DNA of 64,000 nt from Nostoc commune NIES-4072 (GTDB taxonomy: Bacteria; Cyanobacteriota; Cyanobacteriia; Cyanobacteriales; Nostocaceae). The notes below the pieces were generated by a model. It was not told the origin of the DNA. It searched no databases and worked only from the letters and a program-made list of their open reading frames with translations. The translations under genes and the position numbers were made by a program. The stretch lies in NCBI RefSeq assembly GCF_003113895.1, contig NZ_BDUD01000001.1:1215821-1279820 (forward strand). Direction: 5' to 3'. The stretch's first letter is position 1. Each line of letters opens with the position of its first letter. This document shows positions 1-9,099 of the stretch, piece after piece.

Positions 1-150
1 ACGCCGAAATAACAAATGCGTACACAATGATTGCAAGAATTTAGCTTTGTCACCAAAACAGTGCTGAGTGCCGAGTAACGAGTGCTGAGTAAAAAGTAAA
101 ATTAATTGCACTCAGCATATAGGGTCTGAAGCCCCTAAATTTATTTATGA

Positions 151-243
151 TAGGACTTACGCAAAAATTGCTAAAAAGCTTAATTTCTCGAACCGCCAAG
201 ACGCCAAGAGCGCCGAGAATTCGTAGAGTGTGCGTAAGTCCTA
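151..243 (+). repeat. 93-bp MITE-like element, copy 1
   Basis: The ends are perfect 13-bp inverted repeats (TAGGACTTACGCA). The element is flanked on both sides by TATGA, a 5-bp target duplication. It carries no coding capacity. The same 93-bp sequence occurs at 25472..25564 and, inverted, at 45153..45245. A 92-bp variant lies at 39415..39506. Confidence 0.9.
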
Positions 244-508
244 TATGAAAAAAATAAAAATATTTTTTTTGAGACACGTAGTGCAAGAAAAAATACGTCC
301 TTGTTTTCAATCCCCTAGTTTTAACTATGGGGTTATACTCAGCACTCAGCACTCAGTACTCAGCACTACTGAAGCCAGCGTAACGAACTGCAAATCTTTA
401 GTAGATGAAGTTTTTCCGACTTGTGTGTACACCGTAGGCCAAAGAGCAAAGAGGGATTGGGGGTGGAGTGTTAAGGGATTTCCAAATAAAAAAATATACA
501 ACTATTTA

Positions 509-577
509 TTGTGGGGTAGGCGTCTCGCCCGCCCATAGTCAAGGGCGTCAAAGGCGCGCAAGATGCCCACCCCACAA
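509..577. repeat. imperfect inverted repeat
   Basis: The outer arms TTGTGGGGTAGGCGTCTCGC and the complement of the right arm match at about 17 of 20 positions, enclosing GC-rich sequence. This looks like a dispersed palindromic repeat of cyanobacterial genomes; it could fold as a hairpin. No gene overlaps it. Confidence 0.55.
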
Positions 578-658
578 GATTGGATAATTTATTTCTTGGA
601 AGTCCCTAAGGACTTTTGCAAGAGGTCTGTTGCGTGTCGTGTATCTGGATGTTGAACC

Positions 659-1585
659 TCATCTAAATTTAATTTCATAAAGTCCTAGTAAACCTGCTGC
701 TACTAGCAAAGGTAAGAAATAGTAGACTCCTCGATAAGCTAACATTGACGCCAAAATTGCCGCAGGCGAAACTTTTGATGAGAGAATCAGCAAAATTATA
801 GTTTCAAATACTCCCAAACCGCCTGGGACATTACTAACAACACCTGCAAACATTGCTAGTAAGTATATTCCTAAGAAGTCTAGATAGGACAAAGACATAT
901 TGCTAGGAAGCACAGCATAAAAAACTGCTGCTGCCAAAATCCAGTCAAAACTAGAAATTGCTATTTGAGCCAGGGATATTTTAAAAGAAGGAAATCGAAA
1001 TTCTTGCCCACGAATTATTAACGGTTGTTTAATAAAAATACTTCCGATTAAATAAATAGCGACTAATAGCAGAAAAATCACGCCGATGGGACGCACAGTG
1101 GCAAAAGGTAAATGTATTTGAGTGGGAATTTTGAGAGGGTTGATGATAAACAAGAAACCTGCAACGGCAAACATCCCCAACCAAAAAGTAAAATTAGCAA
1201 AAGCAATTACTTGAGCGATCGCAACTGCTGAAACTCCCCAATTAGCATAAAATCGATAACGGATAGCACTGCCAGTTAGCAAGGCAAAACCTATGGTATT
1301 ACTAAATGCAGAGCTAATAAAGCTGGTTAGAGCAATCTTGTTCCAAGTTAAGGAACGATTAATATAGCTAAAACCTAAGATATCGTACCCAATCATCACC
1401 AGATAACCCAAGGCTGTCAGCCAAATTGCCCAGCTTAAGCGACTTTTAGGAATTGCTGCTAGGGAGTTGAGGATATCACGATAATTATACTCATGCAATT
1501 CGTTAGCGATCGCCCACACGCAAAGCACCAGCAGCAACAAGCCAAACAAAGAACTAAAATTGAATCGCAGCTTTTTAAGCATCAT
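659..1585 (-). CDS. MprF-type flippase-half membrane protein (LPG_synthase_TM family)
   Basis: The 308-residue product is almost entirely hydrophobic, with roughly eight membrane segments and the family's SNVPGGLGVFE motif near residue 255. This is the fold of the N-terminal flippase half of MprF (lysyl-phosphatidylglycerol synthase/flippase), which moves aminoacylated phospholipid across the membrane. The soluble synthase domain is absent, but a matching synthase half lies at 4361..6031, so this looks like a two-gene MprF. It is transcribed divergently from the esterase at 1711. Two adjacent ATG codons make the exact start uncertain by one residue. Standalone members of the family also occur as general membrane proteins of unknown substrate, so lipid flipping is inferred. 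Confidence 0.8.
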   Translation of the reverse strand: MMLKKLRFNFSSLFGLLLLVLCVWAIANELHEYNYRDILNSLAAIPKSRLSWAIWLTALGYLVMIGYDILGFSYINRSLTWNKIALTSFISSAFSNTIGFALLTGSAIRYRFYANWGVSAVAIAQVIAFANFTFWLGMFAVAGFLFIINPLKIPTQIHLPFATVRPIGVIFLLLVAIYLIGSIFIKQPLIIRGQEFRFPSFKISLAQIAISSFDWILAAAVFYAVLPSNMSLSYLDFLGIYLLAMFAGVVSNVPGGLGVFETIILLILSSKVSPAAILASMLAYRGVYYFLPLLVAAGLLGLYEIKFR

Positions 1586-1710
1586 GAAAAAACTGATTCT
1601 AACTCTTGACTTTTAATTTACAACCAGTCGTAAAGTTTCCATCTTGTTGACACAGCATTGACATATCATTTGCATAAGCTTTTGTAAGGTAAACATTGGC
1701 TACCCAATAG

Positions 1711-2685
1711 ATGAACTACAAACAATCTAAAATTCTCTTGCTAGTTTTAGTATTAACTCTTGTTGGCTGTAATTTATCCCAAACTAGTGTAGCAAAACCA
1801 CCACAACAGGATTTACAAACAAAGCCTTCCCTTCTTCCAACCCACTCCAATATTAGCGACTCAGCTACTCCTCTGACCTACAAAATTGAAACATACAATA
1901 GTCAGGTAATGGGCGCAAGTCGCACCTACGGCGTTTCTTTACCCCCTGGTTATGAACAAAACCCAAAACAAAGCTATCCTGTAATATTTCTCCTCCACGG
2001 TGGACATGGTAATCCCACTGATTGGTTTATTCAGAACAAGGGACAAGCTCTTAAAACTGTAGAACAACTTTATACTAAAGGTAAGTTGCCACCCAGCATT
2101 ATTATCACACCAGATGGCAACGACAAACGTGGCTCTAGCCCCTACCGAGATCCCGAATATATTGATGGCCCTAATGGTAAAGTCTCCACAGCCATAGGGG
2201 ATGAGTTGGTAAAAGTTGTGCAAAGCCGTTATCGTACACTAAACAATCCAGATTTTTGGGCGATAGGTGGTTTATCCTCTGGTGGTTGGGGAGCAATGAA
2301 TGTGGGATTACATAACCTGGACCATTTCTCGATTTTATTTAGTCATAGCGGTTATTTTAATGATAAAAGTGGCCCAATGAATAGCCCAATAAGTTATATC
2401 AAAACCATTCCTTTACAAGCTCAAAAAAAATTAAGAATTTATCTAGACTCTGGCACATCAGATATTGAAGAACTCGAAGAAGCTCAAAAATTTAGCCAAG
2501 TACTAAATAAGCTAAAAGTTTATAATTTGTTTCGTCAGTTTCCTGGTAGCCATACTTGGAAATACTGGCGAGAACATTTATCTGATTCTTTGACATTTGT
2601 AGGAGAACAATTTCGAGTTGCTGAAATAGCACATAGTACTGATAAGTTAGGTATTAATCAAAATAAAAATGGTCAAAATAATTAG
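1711..2685 (+). CDS. exported lipoprotein esterase, esterase D/PF00756 family
   Basis: The product has 324 residues. The N-terminus is a lipoprotein signal with lipobox LVGC at about residues 17-20, so the protein should be membrane-anchored outside the cytoplasm. The rest is an alpha/beta hydrolase of the esterase D type: VIFLLHGGHG oxyanion region, nucleophile serine in GGLSSGGWGA and a C-terminal histidine in GSHTWKYW. Substrate cannot be read from sequence; relatives include feruloyl and enterochelin esterases and mycolyltransferases. It is paralogous to the next gene and both sit between the two halves of a split MprF, which suggests, but does not show, a role at the cell envelope or on aminoacyl lipids. 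Confidence 0.85.
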   Translation: MNYKQSKILLLVLVLTLVGCNLSQTSVAKPPQQDLQTKPSLLPTHSNISDSATPLTYKIETYNSQVMGASRTYGVSLPPGYEQNPKQSYPVIFLLHGGHGNPTDWFIQNKGQALKTVEQLYTKGKLPPSIIITPDGNDKRGSSPYRDPEYIDGPNGKVSTAIGDELVKVVQSRYRTLNNPDFWAIGGLSSGGWGAMNVGLHNLDHFSILFSHSGYFNDKSGPMNSPISYIKTIPLQAQKKLRIYLDSGTSDIEELEEAQKFSQVLNKLKVYNLFRQFPGSHTWKYWREHLSDSLTFVGEQFRVAEIAHSTDKLGINQNKNGQNN

Positions 2686-2708
2686 TAATTTACTGTAAAA
2701 GTCATCCT

Positions 2709-2818
2709 ATAGCAATCCGATTTGATTTCTGAACTTTTTTGCTTAGGCAGGAAGTAGGGAATCAGCCTTTTCGAGTTTAGAGTTAGCTTTTTCACGTAAT
2801 CAAATAGGAGTCCCATAT
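2709..2818. repeat. degenerate palindromic dispersed repeat, family 2
   Basis: The left end ATAGCAATCCGATTTGATTT is partly mirrored by the right end near 2797-2818. Similar ends bound segments at 23705..23856 and 44893..45016, so this is a degraded copy of a small non-coding dispersed repeat. It separates the two paralogous esterase genes. Confidence 0.5.
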
Positions 2819-2929
2819 TTTGGAAATAAGTTGATATTTAAATATCAATATGGAAGACTCATCTGCAATTTTTCAATAGATTAACTATAGTAAGTTCTAA
2901 TGGAGGTGCTTTTTGAAAGTTGAAATAAT

Positions 2930-3823
2930 ATGAAGATTTCTAAATTTTTAATTAGTTTGGTAGGAGCGATCGCACTCCTGACTACTGCTGGTTATTATTA
3001 TGTATTCATCTTAGGTGCGCCACAACTAGACCCACCCCAAGAAGAGGCAAATACTGGGCTAAAGTTTCAATTAGCAACCTTTAACTCCCAAGCGATGGGT
3101 GCAGTCCGTAACTATGGCGTGATTTTGCCACCTGGTTATGATAAAAATCAGCAAAAGCGGTACCCGGTGATATTCTTACTACACGGTGGTCATGATGACG
3201 CCCGTGCTTATGCTGATAAATATGCCATTTTAGATGTATTGCATGAACTTTATCAAAGTCAAAAATTACCGCCATCGATTGTGATTACACCTGATGGTAA
3301 TGATAATCGCGGTTCCAGCCCTTTATACGACCCCGATTATTTTGATGGGCCGAATGGTAAAGTTGGGACTTTAATTGGTTCAGAACTAGTGCAAGTTGTC
3401 AAGTCACGCTACCGCACTTTAGAAGAACCCCAGTTTTGGGCCTTGGGAGGTCTTTCTTCTGGAGGATGGGGGGCTTTTAATATCGGGTTGCGCCATCTCA
3501 ATAACTTCCACATTCTATTTAGTCATAGCGGTTATTTTACCGATAATAGCGGTTCGCAAAATAGCCCCCAACAAATCGTGCAACAGCTATCAATTGAAGA
3601 TAGGAAGCGATTGCGTGTTTACCTAGATGCAGGTCTGAACGATACTAATTTGCTGGCTTCTACCAAAGATTTCAAGGAAACCTTAAATAAATTAGGCATT
3701 GCTCATGTATTTTATGCGTTTCCAGGAGGTCATGGTTTGTCTGGTGCTGATATAGGCTGGAACTACTTCCACAAGCATCTTAAAGATTCCCTCTCTTATG
3801 TAGGAGAACAGTTTAAAAAGTAA
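2930..3823 (+). CDS. membrane-anchored esterase, esterase D/PF00756 family (paralogue)
   Basis: The 297-residue product begins with one hydrophobic segment (residues about 6-29) without a lipobox, so it is probably signal-anchored and faces the periplasm. The hydrolase core closely matches the preceding gene: LLHGGHDD oxyanion region, GGLSSGGWGA nucleophile elbow, a C-terminal Asp (YLDAG) and His (GGHG). The pair looks like a tandem duplication that diverged in its anchoring. An A/G-rich stretch (AATGGAGGTG) lies some 20 bases upstream. Function is inferred only to the level of serine esterase; the lipid-modifying neighbourhood is the only clue to substrate. Confidence 0.85.
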   Translation: MKISKFLISLVGAIALLTTAGYYYVFILGAPQLDPPQEEANTGLKFQLATFNSQAMGAVRNYGVILPPGYDKNQQKRYPVIFLLHGGHDDARAYADKYAILDVLHELYQSQKLPPSIVITPDGNDNRGSSPLYDPDYFDGPNGKVGTLIGSELVQVVKSRYRTLEEPQFWALGGLSSGGWGAFNIGLRHLNNFHILFSHSGYFTDNSGSQNSPQQIVQQLSIEDRKRLRVYLDAGLNDTNLLASTKDFKETLNKLGIAHVFYAFPGGHGLSGADIGWNYFHKHLKDSLSYVGEQFKK

Positions 3824-3959
3824 GGAGTTAGGAGTTAAGAGTTAAAATTTGAAAACTCAGGTTCTATTGCTCTCACTCTGCTATGGCATTAAAATTAAGG
3901 TGTTGTAAATATTCATTGATTTTATACCCATATATACCCAATAACCGTAGTATGGGTAT

Positions 3960-4182
3960 ATGAAATTATCTGATTACGCAAAGAAAGTTGGAGTAAGCTA
4001 TAAAACAGCACATCGTTGGTGGAAAGCTGGGCAACTAAATAAACAGTAATGGCAAACTTATTCATGCAGATATAAATGCCAGCCTGAATATTACAAGAAA
4101 GGTAGTCCCAGCGACGTATAGTTTAGGGATAGAGGGTATTGCAGTTTATCCATTCCGCGTAACACCGGGAAAAGTTGCTTGA
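3960..4182 (+). pseudogene. IS607-type remnant: tnpA start joined to tnpB end
   Basis: Two fragments abut. 3960..4049 encodes 29 residues matching the MerR-like helix-turn-helix start of IS607 serine recombinases (KLSDYAKKVGVSY then RWWKAGQL). From 4048 to the stop at 4182, another frame gives the C-terminus of TnpB (HADINASLNI then GIEGIAVYPFRVTPG). Everything between has been deleted. The sequence upstream (TATACCCATATATACCC, then GTATGGGTATA) and hairpin-prone sequence downstream (GGACATTTGTCC) resemble retained element ends. The result is a small non-autonomous relic that might still be mobilised in trans. Confidence 0.8.
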
Positions 4183-4360
4183 GGACATTTGTCCATAAAG
4201 TTACTAACTGTTATGGAGAAAATTAAAACTTAATTTGTATAATTGACAGAGCCGAGAAAACTGGTCTGCTTATTATTTTAGTCCCTAAAGAGAGTCGTAG
4301 AGCCAAAACTCCAAGCTCCTAACTTCAAACTCCTAACTCCTAATTAATACTTTTAGACTA

Positions 4361-6031
4361 ATGACTAATAATTTAAAAACTCAGATTGGACTTTGGAGTG
4401 CAGCTTTCCTTACAGGTTTAGTCGGAGTAGTAAATTTATTATCAGCAGTGACACCTACCCTATATGGGCGAAATCACTGGTTGAAGGAATTTTTACCATT
4501 TGAAATCCGAGCCAGTGGTCATATATTTGCAGCCCTGACTGGGTTTGTTTTACTAGCACTTGCGACTAATTTATTACGTCGCAAAAGAATAGCCTGGTTA
4601 CTTACCATTGGTTTACTAGTGATTTCCATTTTCAGCCACTTGCTGAAGGGACTGGACTATGAAGAAAGTCTACTCTCTGGAGTTTTACTGGTGCAATTAA
4701 TCTTGATGCGCCATTTTTTCACAGCGCAATCAGACCGTCCTTCGATCGCACGGGGAGTTCGAGCGCTGATAGGCGCGTTATTATTTACCTTGGCATACGG
4801 AACTATTGGATTTTACTTATTAGACGGCAAGTTTTCAGAAAATTTTAATTGGCGTGAAGCCATAGTTCAGACTTTGGCGATGTTCTTCACTGAGGATAAT
4901 TGGGGACTGCAACCAAAAAGCAAATTTGGAGAATTTTTTGCTAATTCTATCTATGTTATTGCCGCAGTTACTATTACTTATGCAATGGTAATGCTCTTGC
5001 AACCTGTGTTTTGGCGAAATGTAGCAACGCCAAATGAGCAGAAAAGAGCTAAAGAAATTGTCGAGCAATATGGATGTTCTTCTTTAGCAGCATTCACACT
5101 CTTAAATGATAAAAGTTATTATTTCAGCCCTTCAGGTAATAGTTTAATTGCTTATGTTCCCAAGGGACGAGGTGCGATCGCATTAGGAGATCCCATCGGC
5201 CCCATTGAAGACCGCAAAGAAACAATTGTTGCTTTCTCGCAGTTTTGCCAACGCAATGACTGGTATCCTGGTTTTTATCAGACTTTACCCGATGATGTTG
5301 AGCTTTACAAATCCTTGGGGTTTAAGGTACTCAAGATTGGAGAAGAAGCGATCGTTGACTTGAAAAGTTTTACATTACAAGGTAAAGCCGGTAAAAACTT
5401 TAGACCATCAATCAGTCGTTTAACTAAGCTAGGATACCAAATCGAGTTTTACCAACCACCCATCGCCAATGATTTATTGCACCAGCTCAAATCTGTAAGT
5501 GATGAATGGCTGAAGATGGTACAAGGTTCGGAAAAACACTTTTCTTTGGGTTGGTTTGACGAGGCTTACCTGCGAGAGTGTGAGATTGCTGTGGTGCATA
5601 ATCCCGAAGGTAACATCAGCGCCTTTGCCAACATTCTCCGGGAGTATCAACTCAACGAAGCCACTATTGACATGATGCGACATCGTGCGTCCATCGAAAA
5701 TGGCACAATGGACTTTCTATTTATTTCCCTGCTTCAACATTTTAAAGAGGGTGGCTACGACAGCTTTAATTTCGGTCTTTCTGCCCTTGCGGGAGTTGGA
5801 GACAACCCAGAATCACGCCGCCTAGAGAAAATATTGCACTATCTATACGGACATTTGAATCGCTTCTACAATTTCAAGGGACTGCACGCCTACAGAGAGA
5901 AGTTCCGCCCCCGTTGGGAACCACGTTATTTGGTTTACCCTAGTTTAGCTGCCTTACCAGATGTAGTTGTAGCATTAATTCGCGCAGATTCAGGCGATCG
6001 CCTCTTCGATTATTTCAAACCCGGAGCCTAA
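4361..6031 (+). CDS. phosphatidylglycerol lysyltransferase-type synthase half (DUF2156)
   Basis: The product has 556 residues. Residues 1-220 hold about six membrane segments. Residues about 225-556 form the soluble DUF2156/GNAT-like catalytic domain of MprF, with GAIALGDPIGP, a conserved YQTLPDD region and the terminal YREKFRPRWEPRYLVYP motif. The family transfers lysine or another amino acid from aminoacyl-tRNA to phosphatidylglycerol, making the membrane surface less negative. It lacks the N-terminal flippase half, which is encoded at 659..1585. The following gene starts one base after its stop codon, so they were co-transcribed. Which amino acid is used cannot be told. Confidence 0.88.
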   Translation: MTNNLKTQIGLWSAAFLTGLVGVVNLLSAVTPTLYGRNHWLKEFLPFEIRASGHIFAALTGFVLLALATNLLRRKRIAWLLTIGLLVISIFSHLLKGLDYEESLLSGVLLVQLILMRHFFTAQSDRPSIARGVRALIGALLFTLAYGTIGFYLLDGKFSENFNWREAIVQTLAMFFTEDNWGLQPKSKFGEFFANSIYVIAAVTITYAMVMLLQPVFWRNVATPNEQKRAKEIVEQYGCSSLAAFTLLNDKSYYFSPSGNSLIAYVPKGRGAIALGDPIGPIEDRKETIVAFSQFCQRNDWYPGFYQTLPDDVELYKSLGFKVLKIGEEAIVDLKSFTLQGKAGKNFRPSISRLTKLGYQIEFYQPPIANDLLHQLKSVSDEWLKMVQGSEKHFSLGWFDEAYLRECEIAVVHNPEGNISAFANILREYQLNEATIDMMRHRASIENGTMDFLFISLLQHFKEGGYDSFNFGLSALAGVGDNPESRRLEKILHYLYGHLNRFYNFKGLHAYREKFRPRWEPRYLVYPSLAALPDVVVALIRADSGDRLFDYFKPGA

Positions 6032-6032
6032 A

Positions 6033-6441
6033 ATGTGGACTGAAAAAATTCGGAATGATTTTAACCGAATTGCTTTGCATGAGCAAGAAGGATGGAATCA
6101 CAACAATCACTATCACAATTTTTTACTCAAACAGTTACCATCACACTGCGAAAATGTTCTTGATATTGGGTGTGGAACTGGTTTATTCTCGCGTCTTTTA
6201 GCTAAACGTGCTGATAGGGTTCTGGGGATAGATTTATCTCCCAACATGATAGAAATTGCTAAACAAAAATCTCGGCAGCATCCAAATATAGATTATCAGG
6301 TTGCTGACATTTTGCAGTGGGAGTTTTCAGTAAAGCAATTTGATGCAATTGTGTCCATTGCAACTGTTCATCATTTGCCATTGGAGAATTTATTGCTCAA
6401 TTTGCAAACTGCGTTGAAGCCGGGTGGTAAGCTTGTAATTC
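6033..6441 (+). pseudogene. class I SAM methyltransferase truncated by IS insertion
   Basis: About 136 genuine residues remain: a Rossmann-type methyltransferase with motif I VLDIGCGTG, the acidic LGIDLSPNMI strand, the VADILQW motif and the KPGGKLVI strand. At 6442 the reading frame runs into the inverted end of the IS66-type element and continues to a stop at 6536 with unrelated residues. The C-terminal part of the fold is lost. It follows the lysyltransferase by one base and was probably translationally coupled. The substrate is unknown and the protein is unlikely to work. Confidence 0.85.
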
Positions 6442-6486
6442 GTAAGGATTCAGGTCAAGAGGTATTGACAAGTGTGACATCTGAGG

Positions 6487-7999
6487 GTGAATATCAGAAT
6501 TATGGGAAAAGACCTGCCTCTAAAACTAGAGCGTGAAACCCTTCTCCAGTTAGCTCCGGAACAACTGGTGGACATGATTGTTGAGCAGGCGATCGCCATA
6601 CAGAAACTGAACTCCAGAATTTTAGAACTAGAAGAAAAAGTAGAGAAACTCAAGGTCAGTAGAGATTTAGACAGCACAACATCATCAAAACCACCATCGG
6701 GAGACCTTCTCAAAAAAACCGAGAACAAGCTTGAAGAGCAATCACAACAGAACGAGGCTACAAAACGAAAACCAGGAGGGCAACCAGGGCATCCGGGAAA
6801 AACAAGAAAAGGGTTTGGGAGAGTCGATAGGTTTGAGACATTAAGACCGCAAGTGTGTAGTTGCTGTGGTAACAGAGAATTTCGTTGCGAACCAATAAAA
6901 ATCGAAACACAGCCAGTAGCGCAGTTAGTGGAGAGGCCAATTGAAATAGTAGAATATCAAAGACATACATGCATTTGCAGCCAGTGTGGGTCAACACAAA
7001 CAGCAGACTGGTCGCCAGAAATAGTACCGGGACAAGATATAGGAATCAGACTGCAAGCGTTTTTGGGATGGGCAAATAATTATGCACATATCCCTTATGA
7101 AAAACAGCAAGAAATGTTATGGGAATTGGGTCAAATTGAAATTGGGTTAGGAACTTTAGTCGCCACCAATGAACGAATTCAAACAGCGATTGAACCAAGT
7201 ATTAATGAATTGAGCAGTTGGATAAAACAGACACAACCTAATATTCATGTGGATGAAACGCCTTGGTCAGTTAAAGGAATCAAAGAATGGTTGTGGGTAG
7301 TTGCCAATTCTGATTTCTGCCTGTTTACTGCGGCTGACACTCGTTCACGATCCGAATTAGAAACGATTTTAGGGGCTAAATATGTAGGGGTACTCAGCAG
7401 TGACGATTTTAGTGTTTACAATGGCTATCAAGTTGTTGCCCAGCAAAAATGTTTAGCACATCTACGTCGTCACTTCAAAAAACTAATTATACTTCCAGGT
7501 CTTCACAACCAAGCTATTGGTGAAGTGTTTGTTGATTTAATTGATGAAGCCTTTAGGAGCTATGCTCTTCGGGTTTAAGACTCTTGATTCAAGTAGTTAT
7601 AACGATTGGGTCAATCAATTCAAAGCTAAGTTGCACTCCTCACTCAATCAGTGGATTGAGAAGGCAGGAGCAACGGCAGGCCAGCTTTTACGTTCTTTGC
7701 GCGATAAAGCAAATCAATGGTGGTATTTTCTTGACTACCCTGAAGTCCCTCCTGATAACAATCTTGCTGAACGAGAGTCCTTCGGACACGCTTCGCGAAC
7801 GCTTCGTTTGGCTGTGACCAAACGTAAGGTTAGCGGTGGTTCCCGTTCAATGGAGCGGTTTCAACATACTGCCAATTTGTTGACTGTGGTGCAAACCTGC
7901 CGCCGTCAAGGTAGGTCTGTGATTGATTTTTTTGCACAAGCACTGCTGGCTAATTCCAATAATTCTCTGTCTCGCCCATCCCTGCTTCCTAAATATTAG
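6487..7999 (+). pseudogene. IS66-family transposase, frameshifted
   Basis: The N-terminal part (6487..7578) has a coiled-coil leader, a SSKPPSGD linker, a KPGGQPGHPGK basic motif, a zinc ribbon (CSCCG and CSQCG) and two DDE acidic residues in HVDETPW and SSDDFSVYNG. It ends with YALRV. The remainder (LDSSSYNDWVNQF onward, including the catalytic Glu in DNNLAER) continues in another frame from about 7580 to 7999. Eight extra codons at 7775..7798 interrupt the region just after DNNLAER. The frameshift should abolish activity unless recoded. Confidence 0.85.
7775..7798. repeat. 24-nt small dispersed repeat inserted in frame in the transposase
   Basis: Compared with the usual IS66 sequence (LAER followed directly by a short loop and LRLAVTKRK), eight codons encoding ESFGHASR are extra. 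Their DNA resembles the GC-rich small dispersed repeats of Nostoc (CCTTCGGACACGCTTCGCG). A CGA trinucleotide borders both sides. Being a multiple of three, it keeps the frame. Confidence 0.6.
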
Positions 8000-8009
8000 A
8001 CCTGAATCC

Positions 8010-9056
8010 TTACCCCAAAACAATGCGATTTTCTGGTAAACCGATCGCAGCAGCTTCCATAATTTCATAAGTCTGGCGATGCTTGATAATCCCATCTTGG
8101 TAAATACCAGACTCATGGGCAAAAGCATTTGCTCCCACGATCGCTTTATTGGGCTGAATCAGCATCCCAGTTAATTGGGAAACCAAGGATGAAGTTTTGT
8201 AAATCTCCTGAGTCTTAATATTAGTCAGGGGTGTATCGTCATCAACTGGACGACCAAAGTAAGGATTGAAAAATGGTTTACGAACCTGCAACGCCATGAC
8301 AATCTCTTCTAAAGCTGCATTACCTGCTCGTTCCCCAATGCCATTAATGGTACACTCCACCTGACGCACACCGTATTCAATTGCTGCCAATGCGTTAGCT
8401 GTCGCCAAACCCAAATCATTTTGAGTGTGAATGGAAAGAATCACCCCATCGATATTAGGAACATGTTCTCGAATTCCTTGAATCAGATTTCCGATTTCTT
8501 TGGGTGTGCAGTAACCAACGGTATCAGGAATGTTGATTGTAGTTGCACCTGCTGCGATCGCCATCTCCAAAACTTCATAAAGAAACTCTGGCTCAGTGCG
8601 GCTAGCATCCATTGGTGAAAATTCTACATCGTCTACAAACGACTTGGTGTATGCAATCATTTCTGATGCGATCGCTAATACTTCGCTGCGAGATTTTTTC
8701 AATTGATATTTCAAGTGAATATCAGAGGTAGAAATCATCGTGTGGATTCTGGGACGAGCCGCTCCCTTCAAAGCTTCGGCGGCGGCGTGAATATCTTGGC
8801 GAATGGCTCTAGCTAAACTGCAAATGATTGGCCCACCGGGTATTCCGACTTGTTCAGCAATAGTTTTGACAGCTTGAAAATCTCCCGGACTAGCAACGGC
8901 AAAACCTGCTTCAATCACATCAACACCAAGGAGAGCTAGTTGATGAGCGATCGCCAGCTTTTCTTCTACATTGAGGGTTGCGCCCGGTGACTGTTCGCCA
9001 TCCCGTAGCATGGTGTCGAAGATGATAACTCGGTCTGGTTGAGATGCGATGCTCAT
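8010..9056 (-). pseudogene. leuA: 2-isopropylmalate synthase, 3'-truncated
   Basis: The 348 residues match the catalytic TIM barrel of LeuA, which condenses acetyl-CoA with 2-oxoisovalerate as the first committed step of leucine synthesis. Visible motifs are [13 protein letters not shown] near the start, the metal-binding HTQND segment and [10 protein letters not shown]. The protein ends at ENRIVLG, exactly where the family continues into the KHSGR segment. The stop codon is supplied by the IS66 end. Roughly the last third (linker subdomains and the leucine-binding regulatory domain) is missing; full enzymes are usually above 500 residues. Because the linker also contributes to activity, loss of function is more likely than mere loss of feedback control. 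A second leuA elsewhere would be expected. Confidence 0.88.
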
Positions 9057-9099
9057 AATTGTCTCCCGTGGTATTGAGGGGATATTTCAAAAACTTACT

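Larger units (their letters stand above)
1..658. other. gene-free left edge rich in short repeats
   Basis: I see no credible gene here; the open frames are short and run across repeats. The stretch holds GAGTGCT/AGCACTC-type heptamer repeats near 61-92 and 337-367, one complete 93-bp mobile repeat (151..243, listed separately) and an imperfect inverted repeat at 509..577. Heptamer tandem repeats of this kind are known from heterocystous cyanobacteria. Confidence 0.6.
6442..8013 (+). mobile_element. IS66-type insertion sequence, degenerate, no target duplication
   Basis: The element is bounded by perfect 15-bp inverted repeats GTAAGGATTCAGGTC (6442..6456, and complement at 7999..8013). It encodes an IS66-family transposase now split by a frameshift. 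The flanking octamers TGTAATTC and CCCAAAAC do not match, although IS66 elements normally duplicate 8 bp. The left end truncates a methyltransferase and the right end truncates leuA, so the current junctions look like the product of recombination or deletion rather than simple insertion. Confidence 0.85.

Noticed and set aside
230..538. Open frame of about 100 codons at the left edge
   Set aside because: It begins inside the MITE end and runs through heptamer and palindromic repeats; no family features.
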